A stretch of 64,000 nt of DNA from Thalassovita gelatinovora (GCF_001458355.1 NZ_CYSA01000027.1:161229-225228), one strand, 5' to 3'. Numbered from the stretch's first letter, positions 54,818-63,997 are shown. The notes: generated from the sequence alone by a model not told the origin. Numbers and translations: made by a program.

Positions 54818-55492
54818 TCAGACCGCAGAGCGCCGCAGAACCTGAATTCCCACAGACCCCATGGTCGGATTGATCCATTGGCGTGAGCCAAGAACTTCGC
54901 CCGCGTGATCGACCATATAGGTATTGGTGAACTGCAACCCGTCCCCACTGCATTTTTCCGTCATGACCCGGACTTGGGCCGATATTTCGCCGCTATTGAT
55001 GGTTTGGGTCTCGCCGACCGCCATCGTGCAGTCGAAACTGAAGGCGATGGTGTGTTCGTCGCCGGTCAGATAGCGCATCACACGCCGGGTGTGACCGGGC
55101 TGACGCGCCCGCAGCAGCCGCAGCGTATCTTCAACATCCGATGACATCAGGTCATTGCCAATACCGCGCGTCGCGGTAACAACCCCCTGACGCAGGGTCA
55201 GGGTTTGCCGCGCCGAGGTGATGAAGGTGCGATAGGGGCCATTGCGTTCGGCTTCGAGGATAATCGCTGTGGTTTTGTCCTGCTCTCGCACCACCAGCGA
55301 CAACGGTTTCGGTGTCACCTTCAGCGCGGCGGCAATATCGACATCGGGCGTTTGCGCGCTTTTCTTGCCGAACGCTGCGATCAGTTCGCTTTTGTAGTCG
55401 ACACGGCCCGGCGCATTGCCGCAGGCGGCGACAAGACCCAATGCGGCGATGGCCAGCACTGCCGGGCGCTTGAAAGCGGATTGCATATTCAT
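54818..55492 (-). CDS. yjbF: YjbF-family lipoprotein
   Basis: A 224-residue lipoprotein with lipobox LVAAC (Cys24). The YjbF/GfcB domain follows (DIAAALKVTPKPLSLVVREQ; RQTLTLRQGVVTATRGIGND; SDVEDTLRLL). In enterobacteria this family belongs to exopolysaccharide/capsule export loci. ATG 55492 overlaps the yjbH stop as ATGA, showing translational coupling with the upstream outer-membrane gene. Confidence 0.85.
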   Translation of the reverse strand: MNMQSAFKRPAVLAIAALGLVAACGNAPGRVDYKSELIAAFGKKSAQTPDVDIAAALKVTPKPLSLVVREQDKTTAIILEAERNGPYRTFITSARQTLTLRQGVVTATRGIGNDLMSSDVEDTLRLLRARQPGHTRRVMRYLTGDEHTIAFSFDCTMAVGETQTINSGEISAQVRVMTEKCSGDGLQFTNTYMVDHAGEVLGSRQWINPTMGSVGIQVLRRSAV

Positions 55493-57657
55493 CGCCATAC
55501 CCGGCCCCATTCGTTGGTCAGCTCTCGTTTGTGGTAATCGCGAATCCGCGGATAAAGCCGGTCGCGAACATTCAGCCGGGCACCGCCGTCCCGGGTCAGC
55601 GACTGGATCACGGTCGTGTTTTCCTGACGCGTCGGGCTTCCCAGAACCCAGGCCACCGGGATGGTGATCCGCAGGCCCTTGTCGAACGACCCTTCGCCGA
55701 AATCGTCGAAGTCGACATTGGTGAAGGTCGCATAGGCCCCGACCCGCCAGCCATTGTCGAATTCGCGATCCACGGACACGGTCGCGCCATAGTCGCCCGC
55801 CAGATAACGACCGACATCCAGCTGGCCGTGGAACCCGTTGCCGAATTGGTAATAAGCCGACAAGTGCCCGGTAAAGGTGTCATAGCTGCGCAGACCGAAC
55901 AACTGATCGAAATCTCGCTGTTGGACATAGTTCAGCTCGGCCCCCAGCGCGAGACGGCTATCGACGGGTTTCCACAGCAGTTCGCCCGAAATACCGGCAA
56001 ACATTTTTTCCAGATACCCGAAAGTCAGGCGGCTGTAGATATCTTTGCCGGGATGGCCGAACGTGGTCAGCGTCAGGTGTTCAATCGCCGGATTGCCCTG
56101 TCGGCTGTACTGGGCATGGTCGGTACGCACCCGCGGCAGCGTCGAAATGGTGGCCCGCGTCGTCTCATCCAGGTTCCCGGACACTTTCTGGGCAAGCGAG
56201 CCGGACAGAACCCAGTTGGGGGCAATCTGGTAATCCGCTGTCAGACGAACCCCGAAATCGGCCCGAAGCGGATTGTCGGGGTCGAACATGCTGAACGCGA
56301 TATAGGGACCCAGCGACCAACTGAGCGCGGGGTACAGGCCGTCGTCTGCCGCAGGGGCCTTGCCATACGCGTTTTCGATTCGGGTCTTGGCCAGCAATTC
56401 GGATGCCGGCGCGTTTTCCAGCCGTTCCAGATCGGTCCGGTTGAAAGTGACCGACGTTGTTGTCATGCCATTGACGATTGGCACGATTGTCAGTTCTTCG
56501 ACCGAAGCCGGCAGGATCCGGGTCATCACCCGCGCGGCGCGGCCGATGGCTTGGGGTTCTTCCATATAGCGCGGGTTGCCCAGACGCAGAACCGCCTTGG
56601 TCGCCGACAAGGTGAGCCCCTCTAATATCAGGTCATCGCGTTTCAGCGCCTTTTTCAGCCGGGATTTGATGTTGTCGGTCTGGACACTGTCTCCGGTCCA
56701 ACCCAAATCCCGCTTATCTGCGGCCAGACGCGGCTTTACCGGCACCGGCGCACCGTTCCGCCCGCCGGGCGACCCGGCATAGCGCGGATTGTTATGCAGC
56801 GTCAGCATCGCGCCGAATTCGGTGCCGTAAAGCGAAAACAGCGACAGCTGGTTGCCGTTTTTCATCCGGTAATCGATACCGAAATTCCACGGTGATTGCC
56901 GGTCGAACAGGCCGCTGACGCTGCTTTCTTCGATATAGGCGTCCGAGGAATATTCCACCGTGAAGGTCAGATTGTCCGTTGCCTGCCATTCCACCCCACC
57001 AAAGGGGGCGAAATCTCCGCGGAACCAACGGTCGTAATTGGGCACGCCGCCGCGGCCGATGATTTCGCTCGGGCGGGTTCCTGTCGAACCGATTGCACCA
57101 TACGATCCCAACCGTCCCCAGCCCAGACCACCGGTCAGGCGCAGCTTGGGCGTGATCGCCTTGGTGGCAACGATGTATTCACCGCCATAAAGACCGGTGC
57201 CCAGAAAATCCTGTAACCCGACCGACACCGCAGGACGCCATTTATCTTCGGTGAGCAGCTGATAGCGCAGATCAAAACTGCGGTCGTAATAGGTGCGGCT
57301 GCCATCGTAGACGGGCGGAATATAAAGCCCGGCAATGCCCGAATAGCGGAAACTGCCGCTCAACCGGGGCAGAATCTGAAATGTCAGGGTGGACCGGGTG
57401 GTGTCGCCCAGTTGGGCAAGCGTAGTCGACAGGGTTGCGTCCGGCGCCATTTCGGCCGAGGGCATGTCGATCAGGCCGACCGTTCCGTAAAGGTTATAAC
57501 TGGGCGGGCGCGGCACGACAAAGGGGTTTTCCGCCGTGTCTTCCGCAGTGACGGCGACCGGCGCAAGCAAAAGGGCAGACATGCCGACGGATCGGCTCCA
57601 GCGCAGCAGCGTGCAGCCTCCCGCTTTGTTGTGTGCCCGGAAAAATTCCATCTGCAT
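55489..57657 (-). CDS. yjbH: YjbH-domain outer membrane protein
   Basis: A 722-residue protein with a signal peptide (cleaved near TAE, residue ~39) and YjbH-family beta-barrel sequence: NLYGTVGLIDMPSAEMAPDA, repeated aromatic amphipathic strands, a central ~150-residue soluble part (KRDLGWTGDSVQTDNIKSRL...) and C-terminal barrel strands ending WRVGAYATFTNVDFDDFGEG. YjbH is thought to help polysaccharide cross the outer membrane. Only the yjbF-yjbH pair is present here, without polymerase or glycosyltransferase genes. Confidence 0.88.
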   Translation of the reverse strand: MQMEFFRAHNKAGGCTLLRWSRSVGMSALLLAPVAVTAEDTAENPFVVPRPPSYNLYGTVGLIDMPSAEMAPDATLSTTLAQLGDTTRSTLTFQILPRLSGSFRYSGIAGLYIPPVYDGSRTYYDRSFDLRYQLLTEDKWRPAVSVGLQDFLGTGLYGGEYIVATKAITPKLRLTGGLGWGRLGSYGAIGSTGTRPSEIIGRGGVPNYDRWFRGDFAPFGGVEWQATDNLTFTVEYSSDAYIEESSVSGLFDRQSPWNFGIDYRMKNGNQLSLFSLYGTEFGAMLTLHNNPRYAGSPGGRNGAPVPVKPRLAADKRDLGWTGDSVQTDNIKSRLKKALKRDDLILEGLTLSATKAVLRLGNPRYMEEPQAIGRAARVMTRILPASVEELTIVPIVNGMTTTSVTFNRTDLERLENAPASELLAKTRIENAYGKAPAADDGLYPALSWSLGPYIAFSMFDPDNPLRADFGVRLTADYQIAPNWVLSGSLAQKVSGNLDETTRATISTLPRVRTDHAQYSRQGNPAIEHLTLTTFGHPGKDIYSRLTFGYLEKMFAGISGELLWKPVDSRLALGAELNYVQQRDFDQLFGLRSYDTFTGHLSAYYQFGNGFHGQLDVGRYLAGDYGATVSVDREFDNGWRVGAYATFTNVDFDDFGEGSFDKGLRITIPVAWVLGSPTRQENTTVIQSLTRDGGARLNVRDRLYPRIRDYHKRELTNEWGRVWR

Positions 57658-57849
57658 TACGCCCAGTCCAGTTTATTGATCGCTAGACTACTGGGTAGAA
57701 AAAAAACCTTCGACTGTCCATCTGGCATTCCAAATGGGCCTCAATTCGGACATTTCGTTGCCGATGTCCCACAAATGCCCGGCCTCTCCTGGTACATAGC
57801 CGACATTTTCCACTTGTCCCTGCCGGTCAGCCTAGATAAACCCGTCCGC

Positions 57850-57939
57850 GGAGATGTGGCCGAGTGGTCGAAGGCGCTCCCCTGCTAAGGGAGTAGGCCC
57901 GGAAGGGTCTCGAGGGTTCGAATCCCTTCGTCTCCGCCA
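57850..57939 (+). tRNA. tRNA-Ser (anticodon GCT)
   Basis: A 90-base type II tRNA including encoded CCA. Acceptor GGAGATG pairs with CGTCTCC (one T-G pair); the anticodon stem CTCCC/GGGAG encloses loop CTGCTAA giving anticodon GCT (codons AGC/AGU); a long variable arm (TAGGCCCGGAAGGGTCTC) precedes the T-arm GAGGGTTCGAATCCCTTC. It marks the junction between conserved chromosome and accessory DNA. Confidence 0.96.
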
Positions 57940-58331
57940 TCAAACACATTAACGTATTGAATTTAGGTGATTATTTCTCATTGAGGGGTGTCGTTCCACC
58001 ATAGTTGCCACCAAAAATATTTCTATGGAATGCAATGAATTGCATTCGCCTGCCGCTTCCGATCCAGGTGTGCCGATTTCTATCGTGGCTGAAGTCACCA
58101 TGTTGTTTTCCGATTCAGGAGGGGATTCACGCCTCTGGCTCGGCTGTTCGACGTCGCCAAGTATGGAAAATGCCGAATTCGCTCAGAATTCTCTCGAATT
58201 CTCATGCGGATCGGGAAAAAATCTGCTATACGCAAACCATACAACAACATGCACCCGAGTTGGCTCTGCCGGATCAGTAGAACTGTCCGAAGCAGGCTGC
58301 ATTCGTGTGCCTAAACAGGAGATCTGCGATA
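57940..58331. other. 392-base non-coding stretch after tRNA-Ser
   Basis: No supported gene. Frames here, including a 189-codon one running into the AlpA gene in another phase, lack ribosome sites and recognisable sequence. Base composition is more AT-rich than the conserved chromosome. No integrase and no second copy of the tRNA 3' end were found within the window. Confidence 0.55.
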
Positions 58332-58568
58332 GTGACTGCCCCCGCGAACACCCTCTACCTCTCTGTCGATCAGGTTGCGCATCGTTTCGGCGTTTCCAAG
58401 GACTCGATCTGGCGCTGGAAGCGCAAGGGCGACTTTCCGGCACCTGTGAAATTGGGCGGGACCACCACCCGCTGGCGTCTTGCCGACATCGAGGAATGGG
58501 AAGGCCAGCTCGCCTGTGGTCTTGTCGCTTACCTGGATTTCGCTCCGGACGCTTTGATGGCGGGCTGA
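58332..58568 (+). CDS. AlpA-like HTH regulator/excisionase-type protein
   Basis: A 78-residue protein with a single MerR/AlpA-type HTH: LYLSVDQVAHRFGVSKDSIW, RWKRKGDFPAPVKLGG and WRLADIEEWEGQ. Such proteins are standard in integrative elements, activating integrase or excision genes. GTG 58332 is chosen because AGGAGAT lies seven bases upstream. It is the first gene of the island after tRNA-Ser. Confidence 0.82.
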   Translation: MTAPANTLYLSVDQVAHRFGVSKDSIWRWKRKGDFPAPVKLGGTTTRWRLADIEEWEGQLACGLVAYLDFAPDALMAG

Positions 58569-58686
58569 CGCCCGCCGCCTTTTCATCATCCTGAACCAGC
58601 CCCGAGCTTCAGCGGGGCGCATTGCCCCTTGGCGGCGCGGCTCTCGTCGCGCCGAACGCCCCCTTTTGTCCAAGAGAGACTTCATA

Positions 58687-60495
58687 ATGACTGACCAGAA
58701 CCTCACCTTCCGTCCCGGCTCCGATATCGAAAACGTCGTGTCCTTTCCCGTATGCGCGGGATCGCCGGCAAGTGTAGTGTCCTTCGAAAATATGCAGCCG
58801 GTGCCGGACGGCATGCCCTGCAACTTCTCGCTGAACGCTGATGGCATCTACCAGCTGCGGCCCGGCGAAGGCGACGATCTTCTGCCGATCCGGATCTGCT
58901 CGCCTCTGATCGTGAAGGGGATTTGTAGTAGGCCGAGTGGTGGCGGTTGGGGCCGCGTCGTGGCAGTCGAGGACCCGGACGGGAACTGGCACGAGCTGAT
59001 CCTCGATGCGCGGGACGTGTCGAGGAAGTCGGCCGCGGCGCTGAACGTTTTGTTCGATAACGGGCTGGAGTTGGCGCCGGTCGAAAAGGCAGCACAGAGC
59101 GTTACTGAGCTGCTCGCAGCTTGGCGGCCCGGCGCGCGGTATGTGCGCTCCGACCGGCTGGGATGGGCGGACACGACCTTCAGCGCCTTCACGTTGGGGG
59201 ATCACCGGGTGCTTGGCGGTGCCAGGGTGATCACTGATGCGGTCTCCGATGACGTGGCCGCCGCAATGCACGTCAAGGGAACGCTGGAGGGCTGGCGTGC
59301 CGCCGTGGCGGAGCCCTGCGCCGGGAACCCGTTGATGGTGCTTGCGGTTTCGCACGCGTTCAGCGGTCCGCTCCTGTCGGTGCTGGGACGTGACGGGGGA
59401 GGGTTCCATCTGCGTGGTGTCTCGTCGCGCGGCAAGTCCACTCTGCTGGGCGTGGCGGCCTCGGTATGGGGCGCGCCGTCCTTCGTGCAGAGCTGGCGTG
59501 GCACCGACAACGGAATAGAAGGGATCGCAGCGGCCTGTAACGACAGCCTGCTTGTGCTTGATGAACTCCACCAGGTGGAGCCGCGTGTGGCTGGAGATAT
59601 TGTCTACATGCTGGCGAATGGCCGCGGAAAGACGCGTATGAGTTCCAACGGTAAGGCCCAGCCGACCCGGCGCTGGAGTGTATCCGTGCTGTCAAGCGGC
59701 GAGCTCTCCCTGGAGGAGCACATGGCGAGCGGCGGTTGCGGCATGTTTGCCGGGCAGGGCATCAGGCTGATCGATCTCGCAGCCGATGTCCGGCCGTATG
59801 GCGCCTTCGACTGCCTGCATGGAGAGCCTGATGGCCGCGCCTTCGCGGAGAGGATGCAGCGGGCTGGGCGGGAGAACTACGGCGTGGCCGGTCCGGCCTT
59901 CGTCGAGAAGCTCCTGGCGAACGTTGATAGGCGTGACCTGTTTCAGCGCCAGATCGACGGATTCTGCCAGTCCTGTTTGGTCGCAGCCGACATTCCGCCG
60001 GACGGGCAGGTGCAGCGGGTTCTTGCGCGGTTTGGTATCGCCGCTCTTGCTGGTGAGATGGCCACGAAATTCGGCATCACCGGCTGGGGCACTGGCGCGT
60101 CATTCGCCGCCGCGCGTGAACTCTTCCTGAATTGGTTCGAGGCCCGTGATGGGGTCACCCGTGGGGAGATCACTGCGGCAGTCGAGCGGACCAGAAACTA
60201 TGTGTCCCAGAACCTGGGGCGGTTCGCCTTGCTTGGTGCAGAAGCCGGCGAGCCTAAGCCCGGTTCCAGCTGCCTTGGGGCCGAGTATCAGAAGATCGAA
60301 CAAGCCCTCCCGTTGGAGGTTCCCCTGAAATCGTTTTACGATCGCCTGACGCTGCGGAATCGGGGTATCGCCATTGGACCTGTCACGGTTTCGTGCCGCC
60401 CCAAGTGCTCGTTTAAGCCACCTTCCGCTCAAAAGCGACGGGGCTTTTCCAGCCCAGTGCTGAATGGCGTCGGCGCGGATTATAGAAGCCATTGA
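58687..60495 (+). CDS. DUF927 helicase/primase-like protein, 3' end replaced by an IS
   Basis: A 602-codon frame. Residues ~70-560 match the DUF927 pattern of plasmid/phage replication or conjugative-element proteins: Walker A GVSSRGKST (244-252), Walker B LLVLDELHQV (288-297), NGRGKTRMSSNGKAQPTRRW and LSSGELSLEEHM. From residue ~563 the sequence lies inside the IS3-family element starting at 60375, so the last 40 residues are IS-encoded and the native C-terminus is lost. The ATPase core is intact, so activity cannot be excluded. ATG 58687 begins MTDQNLTF. Confidence 0.8.
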   Translation: MTDQNLTFRPGSDIENVVSFPVCAGSPASVVSFENMQPVPDGMPCNFSLNADGIYQLRPGEGDDLLPIRICSPLIVKGICSRPSGGGWGRVVAVEDPDGNWHELILDARDVSRKSAAALNVLFDNGLELAPVEKAAQSVTELLAAWRPGARYVRSDRLGWADTTFSAFTLGDHRVLGGARVITDAVSDDVAAAMHVKGTLEGWRAAVAEPCAGNPLMVLAVSHAFSGPLLSVLGRDGGGFHLRGVSSRGKSTLLGVAASVWGAPSFVQSWRGTDNGIEGIAAACNDSLLVLDELHQVEPRVAGDIVYMLANGRGKTRMSSNGKAQPTRRWSVSVLSSGELSLEEHMASGGCGMFAGQGIRLIDLAADVRPYGAFDCLHGEPDGRAFAERMQRAGRENYGVAGPAFVEKLLANVDRRDLFQRQIDGFCQSCLVAADIPPDGQVQRVLARFGIAALAGEMATKFGITGWGTGASFAAARELFLNWFEARDGVTRGEITAAVERTRNYVSQNLGRFALLGAEAGEPKPGSSCLGAEYQKIEQALPLEVPLKSFYDRLTLRNRGIAIGPVTVSCRPKCSFKPPSAQKRRGFSSPVLNGVGADYRSH

Positions 60496-61270
60496 TGTAT
60501 TCGAAGATAGCCATCTCAGTTTGCCGCCTGGTTGCCCATGACCGCCGCCAGATCAGCTCGGCCTTGATGGTTTTGAAGAATGTCTCGACGGCCGCATTGT
60601 CATAACAATTACCTTTGCCGCTCATGGAGACTTTGAAGCCATGCTGGCGCAGGATCTTCTGGTAGTCATGCGAACAGTATTGGCTGCCCCTGTCGCTGTG
60701 GAAGATGCAGCCCTTTGGTGGCGCTCGGAAAGCGATGGCCATTTTCAGAGCCCGGATCGCCAGGTCACGCTTCATGCGATTGCTGACAGCCCAACCAATG
60801 ATACGCCGGGAATGCAGATCGAGGATCACTGCCAGATACAGCCAACCCTCGCGGGTCCAGATGTAGCTGATGTCACCCGCCCATTTCTGGTTCGGCCCGG
60901 CTGCACTGAAGTCCCGATCCAGCAGGTTCGGGGCGATGTTGAATGTATGATCACTGTCTGTGGTCGCCTTGAACTTGCGCGTTCTTTCAACAGTAATTCC
61001 GTTTTCGCGCATCAGGCGACCGACGCGCCGGTGCCCGACATCGACACCGACCTCCTTCAATTCTTCGGTCATTCGGGGCCTGCCGTAGCTGCCCAGGCTC
61101 AAGCGCGACTGTTCCTTGATATGCGCCAGCACAACCATATCCGTGCGCTGCCTGCGGCTGGCAGGCCGGCTGCGGAAAGCCCGCAATCCGCGTGGGCTGA
61201 CGTTCATGACCTGACAAAGCCGGTCGATCGGGAAGGCACCGCGCTGTTCTTCGACGAACCTGAACCTCAT
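60413..61270 (-). CDS. IS3-family transposase OrfB (integrase core)
   Basis: A 285-residue integrase-core protein. An HTH_21-like N-terminus (SYGRPRMTEELKEVGVDVGH) precedes the rve domain with DDE residues in WAGDISYIWT, IFHSDRGSQY and AAVETFFKTIKAE, and the closing YINGFYNPRRRHSALGWKSP. It is expressed as an OrfAB fusion by -1 frameshifting at the A7G run (minus strand, about 61300-61306) inside the orfA end; ATG 61270 overlaps the orfA stop. Confidence 0.92.
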   Translation of the reverse strand: MRFRFVEEQRGAFPIDRLCQVMNVSPRGLRAFRSRPASRRQRTDMVVLAHIKEQSRLSLGSYGRPRMTEELKEVGVDVGHRRVGRLMRENGITVERTRKFKATTDSDHTFNIAPNLLDRDFSAAGPNQKWAGDISYIWTREGWLYLAVILDLHSRRIIGWAVSNRMKRDLAIRALKMAIAFRAPPKGCIFHSDRGSQYCSHDYQKILRQHGFKVSMSGKGNCYDNAAVETFFKTIKAELIWRRSWATRRQTEMAIFEYINGFYNPRRRHSALGWKSPVAFERKVA

Positions 61271-61542
61271 GGCTTTTGGCTCGCGAAGAACTGGGTGGCT
61301 TTTTTTAGGATGTCCCTCTCCTCCTTGAGGATGCGGTTCTCGCGCCGAAGCCGTTCGTTCTCCAGCGCAAGCTCGCGATCCTCGGGAGATACCACATCCG
61401 TGCCACGGTGCGCGTTCACCCACTTGTTCAGCGTCGAAAGCCCAACGCCCAGATCATCCGCAACTTGTCGCCGTGTCAGCCCGCTGGTCAGCGCAATTCG
61501 CACCGCGTCTTTGCGGAATTCATCCGTTCTTCCTGTGCCCAT
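61267..61542 (-). CDS. IS3-family transposase OrfA (HTH)
   Basis: A 91-residue protein with an HTH_Tnp_1 domain (FRKDAVRIALTSGLTRRQVA, then DDLGVGLSTLNKWV) and a leucine-zipper-like tail (ENERLRRENRILKEERDILK). AAGGAG precedes ATG 61542. It recognises the IS ends and supplies the N-terminal part of OrfAB. Confidence 0.92.
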   Translation of the reverse strand: MGTGRTDEFRKDAVRIALTSGLTRRQVADDLGVGLSTLNKWVNAHRGTDVVSPEDRELALENERLRRENRILKEERDILKKATQFFASQKP

Positions 61543-61605
61543 AGTTCGTCTCCTTTGTTGCAGTAAATGCTATCAAAGGAGCGGCATCAAACCGCGACAG
61601 GTCCA

Positions 61606-61901
61606 CAGCAGAATGCCTTTATCGAAAGCTTCAATGGCAGCCTGCGCGACGAGTTGTTGAACGAGGAGATATTCGACACTCTGGACGATGCGCGGCGGAA
61701 GCTGGCCCTTTGGCGATACGACTACAATGCCGTCAGGCCGCACTCATCGCTTGGAAACCAGACGCCACTGCAAGCGCGCCGAGCGCTTGAACAATTTGAG
61801 GGCTCCGCGCACGGCGCGCTTGCCCAAACCGAAACCCATGATTATCAAAATCAAACCCGCAGACTCTCATTATAAACGAGGGACCAATGGGGGGCAGGTC
61901 A
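61606..61901 (+). pseudogene. Remnant of a second IS3-family element (3' end)
   Basis: From the IS junction the frame reads QQNAFIESFNGSLRDELLNE, WRYDYNAVRPHSSLG and TPLQARRA to a stop at 61875: the C-terminal part of an IS3-type transposase with the last DDE Glu. GGACCAATGGGGGGCAGGTC ending at 61901 looks like that element's terminal repeat. The 5' part is missing. Confidence 0.8.
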
Positions 61902-62055
61902 GCTGACCTACTACAATGCTGACCGCCCGCATTCGACGCACGGCATATTGACCCCCGATGAGGCCTATGCCAGCAAAGCAGAACCAATGAGATTAGCAGC
62001 CTGAAATGAAACCCTGATCCATCTTAACAAGGCTACAAACTGGTCTAAAATCTAG
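61902..62055 (+). pseudogene. Remnant of a third transposase
   Basis: The sequence reads QLTYYNADRPHSTHGILTPD and EAYASKAEPMRLAA before a stop near 62005, the characteristic C-terminus of another IS3-type transposase, followed by ~50 bases resembling an IS end. It directly abuts the previous remnant, showing nested insertions. Confidence 0.65.
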
Positions 62056-62098
62056 GACCACCTCTATCAGTACTATAGGACATGGGAGTAATGTGATC

Positions 62099-62458
62099 AT
62101 GAAGAAGATGTTAGTCGATTACATACCAGAATTTGGTATGCGACCCGGTAAAGCTTGGGTTGTCCCTATTGGAGATACCGCTGGTGATGGTTTTGTCTGC
62201 TTGAGTAATAAAAAAACCGCAAGGTACGGAGCGGTTATCTATGTTGGGCGTGTTGTTACATCAGCTGATCTGAGGGAAAAAATCCAAGAACTGGGCTTGG
62301 GGCTAAGCTCCGATGAGGTTTTAGCCGATTTCTTGTCCAAAGTTAATTCCTTAAAAATCGGAGATGTGGTTTCACTTGATAGAGGTGGCGATGGGATGAC
62401 CATCTTAACCAAAGAAAAAATGAAAGCTATGAAGCCATCAAAGAAAAAGTTACCCTAA
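62099..62458 (+). CDS. Orphan gene of unknown function, AT-rich
   Basis: A 119-residue basic protein (MKKMLVDYIPEFGMRPGKAW...; tail KEKMKAMKPSKKKLP). I recognise no family or motif. Codon use is clearly more AT-rich than the conserved chromosome (many AAA, TTA and ATA codons), indicating foreign origin. GGGAG ends 10 bases before ATG 62099; GTG 62093 is an alternative. It lies between IS remnants and an IS256 element. Confidence 0.65.
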   Translation: MKKMLVDYIPEFGMRPGKAWVVPIGDTAGDGFVCLSNKKTARYGAVIYVGRVVTSADLREKIQELGLGLSSDEVLADFLSKVNSLKIGDVVSLDRGGDGMTILTKEKMKAMKPSKKKLP

Positions 62459-62489
62459 AAGTATCTACCAGCTTGAGAAGAGGTTACAT

Positions 62490-62620
62490 TCACTGTGTGC
62501 TAATTCGTCCCCTGTCTCGATGAATTAGAACATCTAGAAAATCCTGCTCCGGTGATTTCCTAAACCACAGCTCAAACACGACACTATCAAACCCGACCGT
62601 CATCGCCTTGCTCTCAAACC
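62490..62620 (-). pseudogene. Possible 3' remnant of a gene cut by the IS256 element
   Basis: Between the IS256 left repeat and a stop at 62490 the minus strand reads RFESKAMTVGFDSVVFELWF and onward to IHRDRGRISTQ, open to the IS boundary. It looks protein-like but is too short to assign; chance cannot be excluded. Confidence 0.3.
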
Positions 62621-63997
62621 GAGATATGGGCAAAAGTTGGTGACGCATGATCAGGCGGCGGTTTGAAGTTGGCGGATCCCGTCGCGGAACTCAATCCCCT
62701 GAATGATCTCGGGCAGGCGGTTTTGACCGTCGAGCTTTCGCCATTTCTTCTGCGCCGACATCATCAGCTGGAAGGCCATGGCCAGACCGGTCTTGCGGCT
62801 GAGGCACCCCTTGGTTCGTTTCGTGCGGTGCCGGACGGTCGCGAAGGTGCTCTCGATCGGGTTTGACGTCCGGATGTGCTTCCAGTGCTCGGCCGGGTAG
62901 TCGTAGAAGGTCAGCAGCGCGTCCCGGTCCTTGACCAGCTTGGCCACCGCCTTGTCCCATTTCACGCCATAGGTTTCGACAAAGAAGTCGAAGGCGACGT
63001 TGGCTTTGGCTTTTGTCTCGGCCTGCCAGATGTCGTGCAGATGCGCCTTCGCCCTGGCCTGCACCGATTTCGGCAGCGCATTGAGCACGTTCATCGTCTT
63101 GTGGACCCAGCACCGCTGCTCCCGCGTCGTCGCAAACACCTCGCACAGCGCGGTCCAGAAGCCGAGCGCGCCGTCGCCAATGGCCAGTTTGGGGGCCTGC
63201 TTCAGGCCGCGACGCTTGAGATCGAGCAGCACCTCGCGCCAGCTCTGCGTGCTTTCGCGGAAGCCGTCGGCCATGGCCAGCAGCTCCTTGCGGCCATATT
63301 CATCGGCCCCGACAACCACCAGAACGCATTGTTTTTCCTCGGCCATGCGCGGTTTGAAATAGACCCCGTCCGCCCAGATGTAGAGAAACCGCCGCGAACC
63401 GAGGTCGCGTTTCTGCCAGGCTTCATAGTCTTTCCACCAGTCGGCCTTCAGCCGCGTGATCGTCTTGGCCGACAGGCCCTTGGCATTCGGGCCCAGCAGT
63501 GCTTCCAGCGCCTCGGTGAAATCGCCCGTGGACACACCCTTGAGGTAAAGCCAGGGCAGCAGTTCCTCGACCGATTTCGCCTTGCGCAGATACCGCGGCA
63601 GGATGCTGGGCGTGAAGGTGATCTTGTCTTCGCCCGCTCCGCGATCCCGAACGCGCGGCACCTTCACGGACACAGGACCAATGCCGGTCATCACCTCGCG
63701 TTCGGGTAAATGACCATGGCGCACCAGGCGCGCGCGGCCGTCATCCAGCCTGTCCCCCGAAAAGGCGGCCATGAGCGTAGACAGTTCCGCGTGGATCGCC
63801 TGTTCGATCAGCTTGCGCGCGCCATCTCGGAGGATGCCAGTGAACGGGTCAGTGGAAAAACCCGATGGATCCGGCAGTTGGGTGATGGTAGTCTCTGGCA
63901 TGTGGCATATCCCTTTCTCGGCAGAGAATTGACGGCGTCTGAACACCGCCATGATATGCCGCCCCTCAGGGCATCACCAACTTTCGCGCGTTTCTCG
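62621..63997 (-). mobile_element. IS256-family insertion sequence
   Basis: About 1377 bp bounded by 27-bp imperfect inverted repeats (62621-62647 and 63971-63997) that start CGAGA and share AAAGTTGGTGA; five positions differ. It contains one transposase gene on the minus strand. Only three bases follow the right end in the window, so an 8-9-bp target duplication cannot be checked. Confidence 0.88.
62651..63901 (-). CDS. IS256-family (mutator-type) transposase
   Basis: A 416-residue transposase of full length. KVPRVRDRGAGEDKITFTPS and GVSTGDFTEALEALLGPNAK are typical; the DDE residues lie in YIWADGVYFK, LAIGDGALGFWTAL and RTSNPIESTFATVR. ATG 63901 with AAAGGGA upstream is chosen over the longer frame from 63952, which extends into the terminal repeat region. 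Appears intact. Confidence 0.95.
   Translation of the reverse strand: MPETTITQLPDPSGFSTDPFTGILRDGARKLIEQAIHAELSTLMAAFSGDRLDDGRARLVRHGHLPEREVMTGIGPVSVKVPRVRDRGAGEDKITFTPSILPRYLRKAKSVEELLPWLYLKGVSTGDFTEALEALLGPNAKGLSAKTITRLKADWWKDYEAWQKRDLGSRRFLYIWADGVYFKPRMAEEKQCVLVVVGADEYGRKELLAMADGFRESTQSWREVLLDLKRRGLKQAPKLAIGDGALGFWTALCEVFATTREQRCWVHKTMNVLNALPKSVQARAKAHLHDIWQAETKAKANVAFDFFVETYGVKWDKAVAKLVKDRDALLTFYDYPAEHWKHIRTSNPIESTFATVRHRTKRTKGCLSRKTGLAMAFQLMMSAQKKWRKLDGQNRLPEIIQGIEFRDGIRQLQTAA

Larger units (their letters stand above)
60375..61605 (-). mobile_element. IS3-family insertion sequence, complete
   Basis: 1231 bp bounded by 25-bp inverted repeats at 60375-60399 and 61581-61605 that start TGGACCTGTC and differ at 3 positions. 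It carries overlapping orfA and orfB on the minus strand with an A7G slippery stretch. The flanks are unrelated (DUF927 gene on the left, another transposase on the right) and show no target duplication, implying an adjacent deletion or recombination. Confidence 0.92.

Noticed and set aside
57910..57939. tRNA-Ser 3' end as an att site with a partner inside the window
   Set aside because: No second copy of the T-arm/acceptor sequence was found between 57940 and 64000, so no attL/attR pair can be claimed.
58025..58594. A 189-codon plus-strand frame after tRNA-Ser
   Set aside because: It overlaps the AlpA-type gene in another phase, has no ribosome site and no recognisable sequence.
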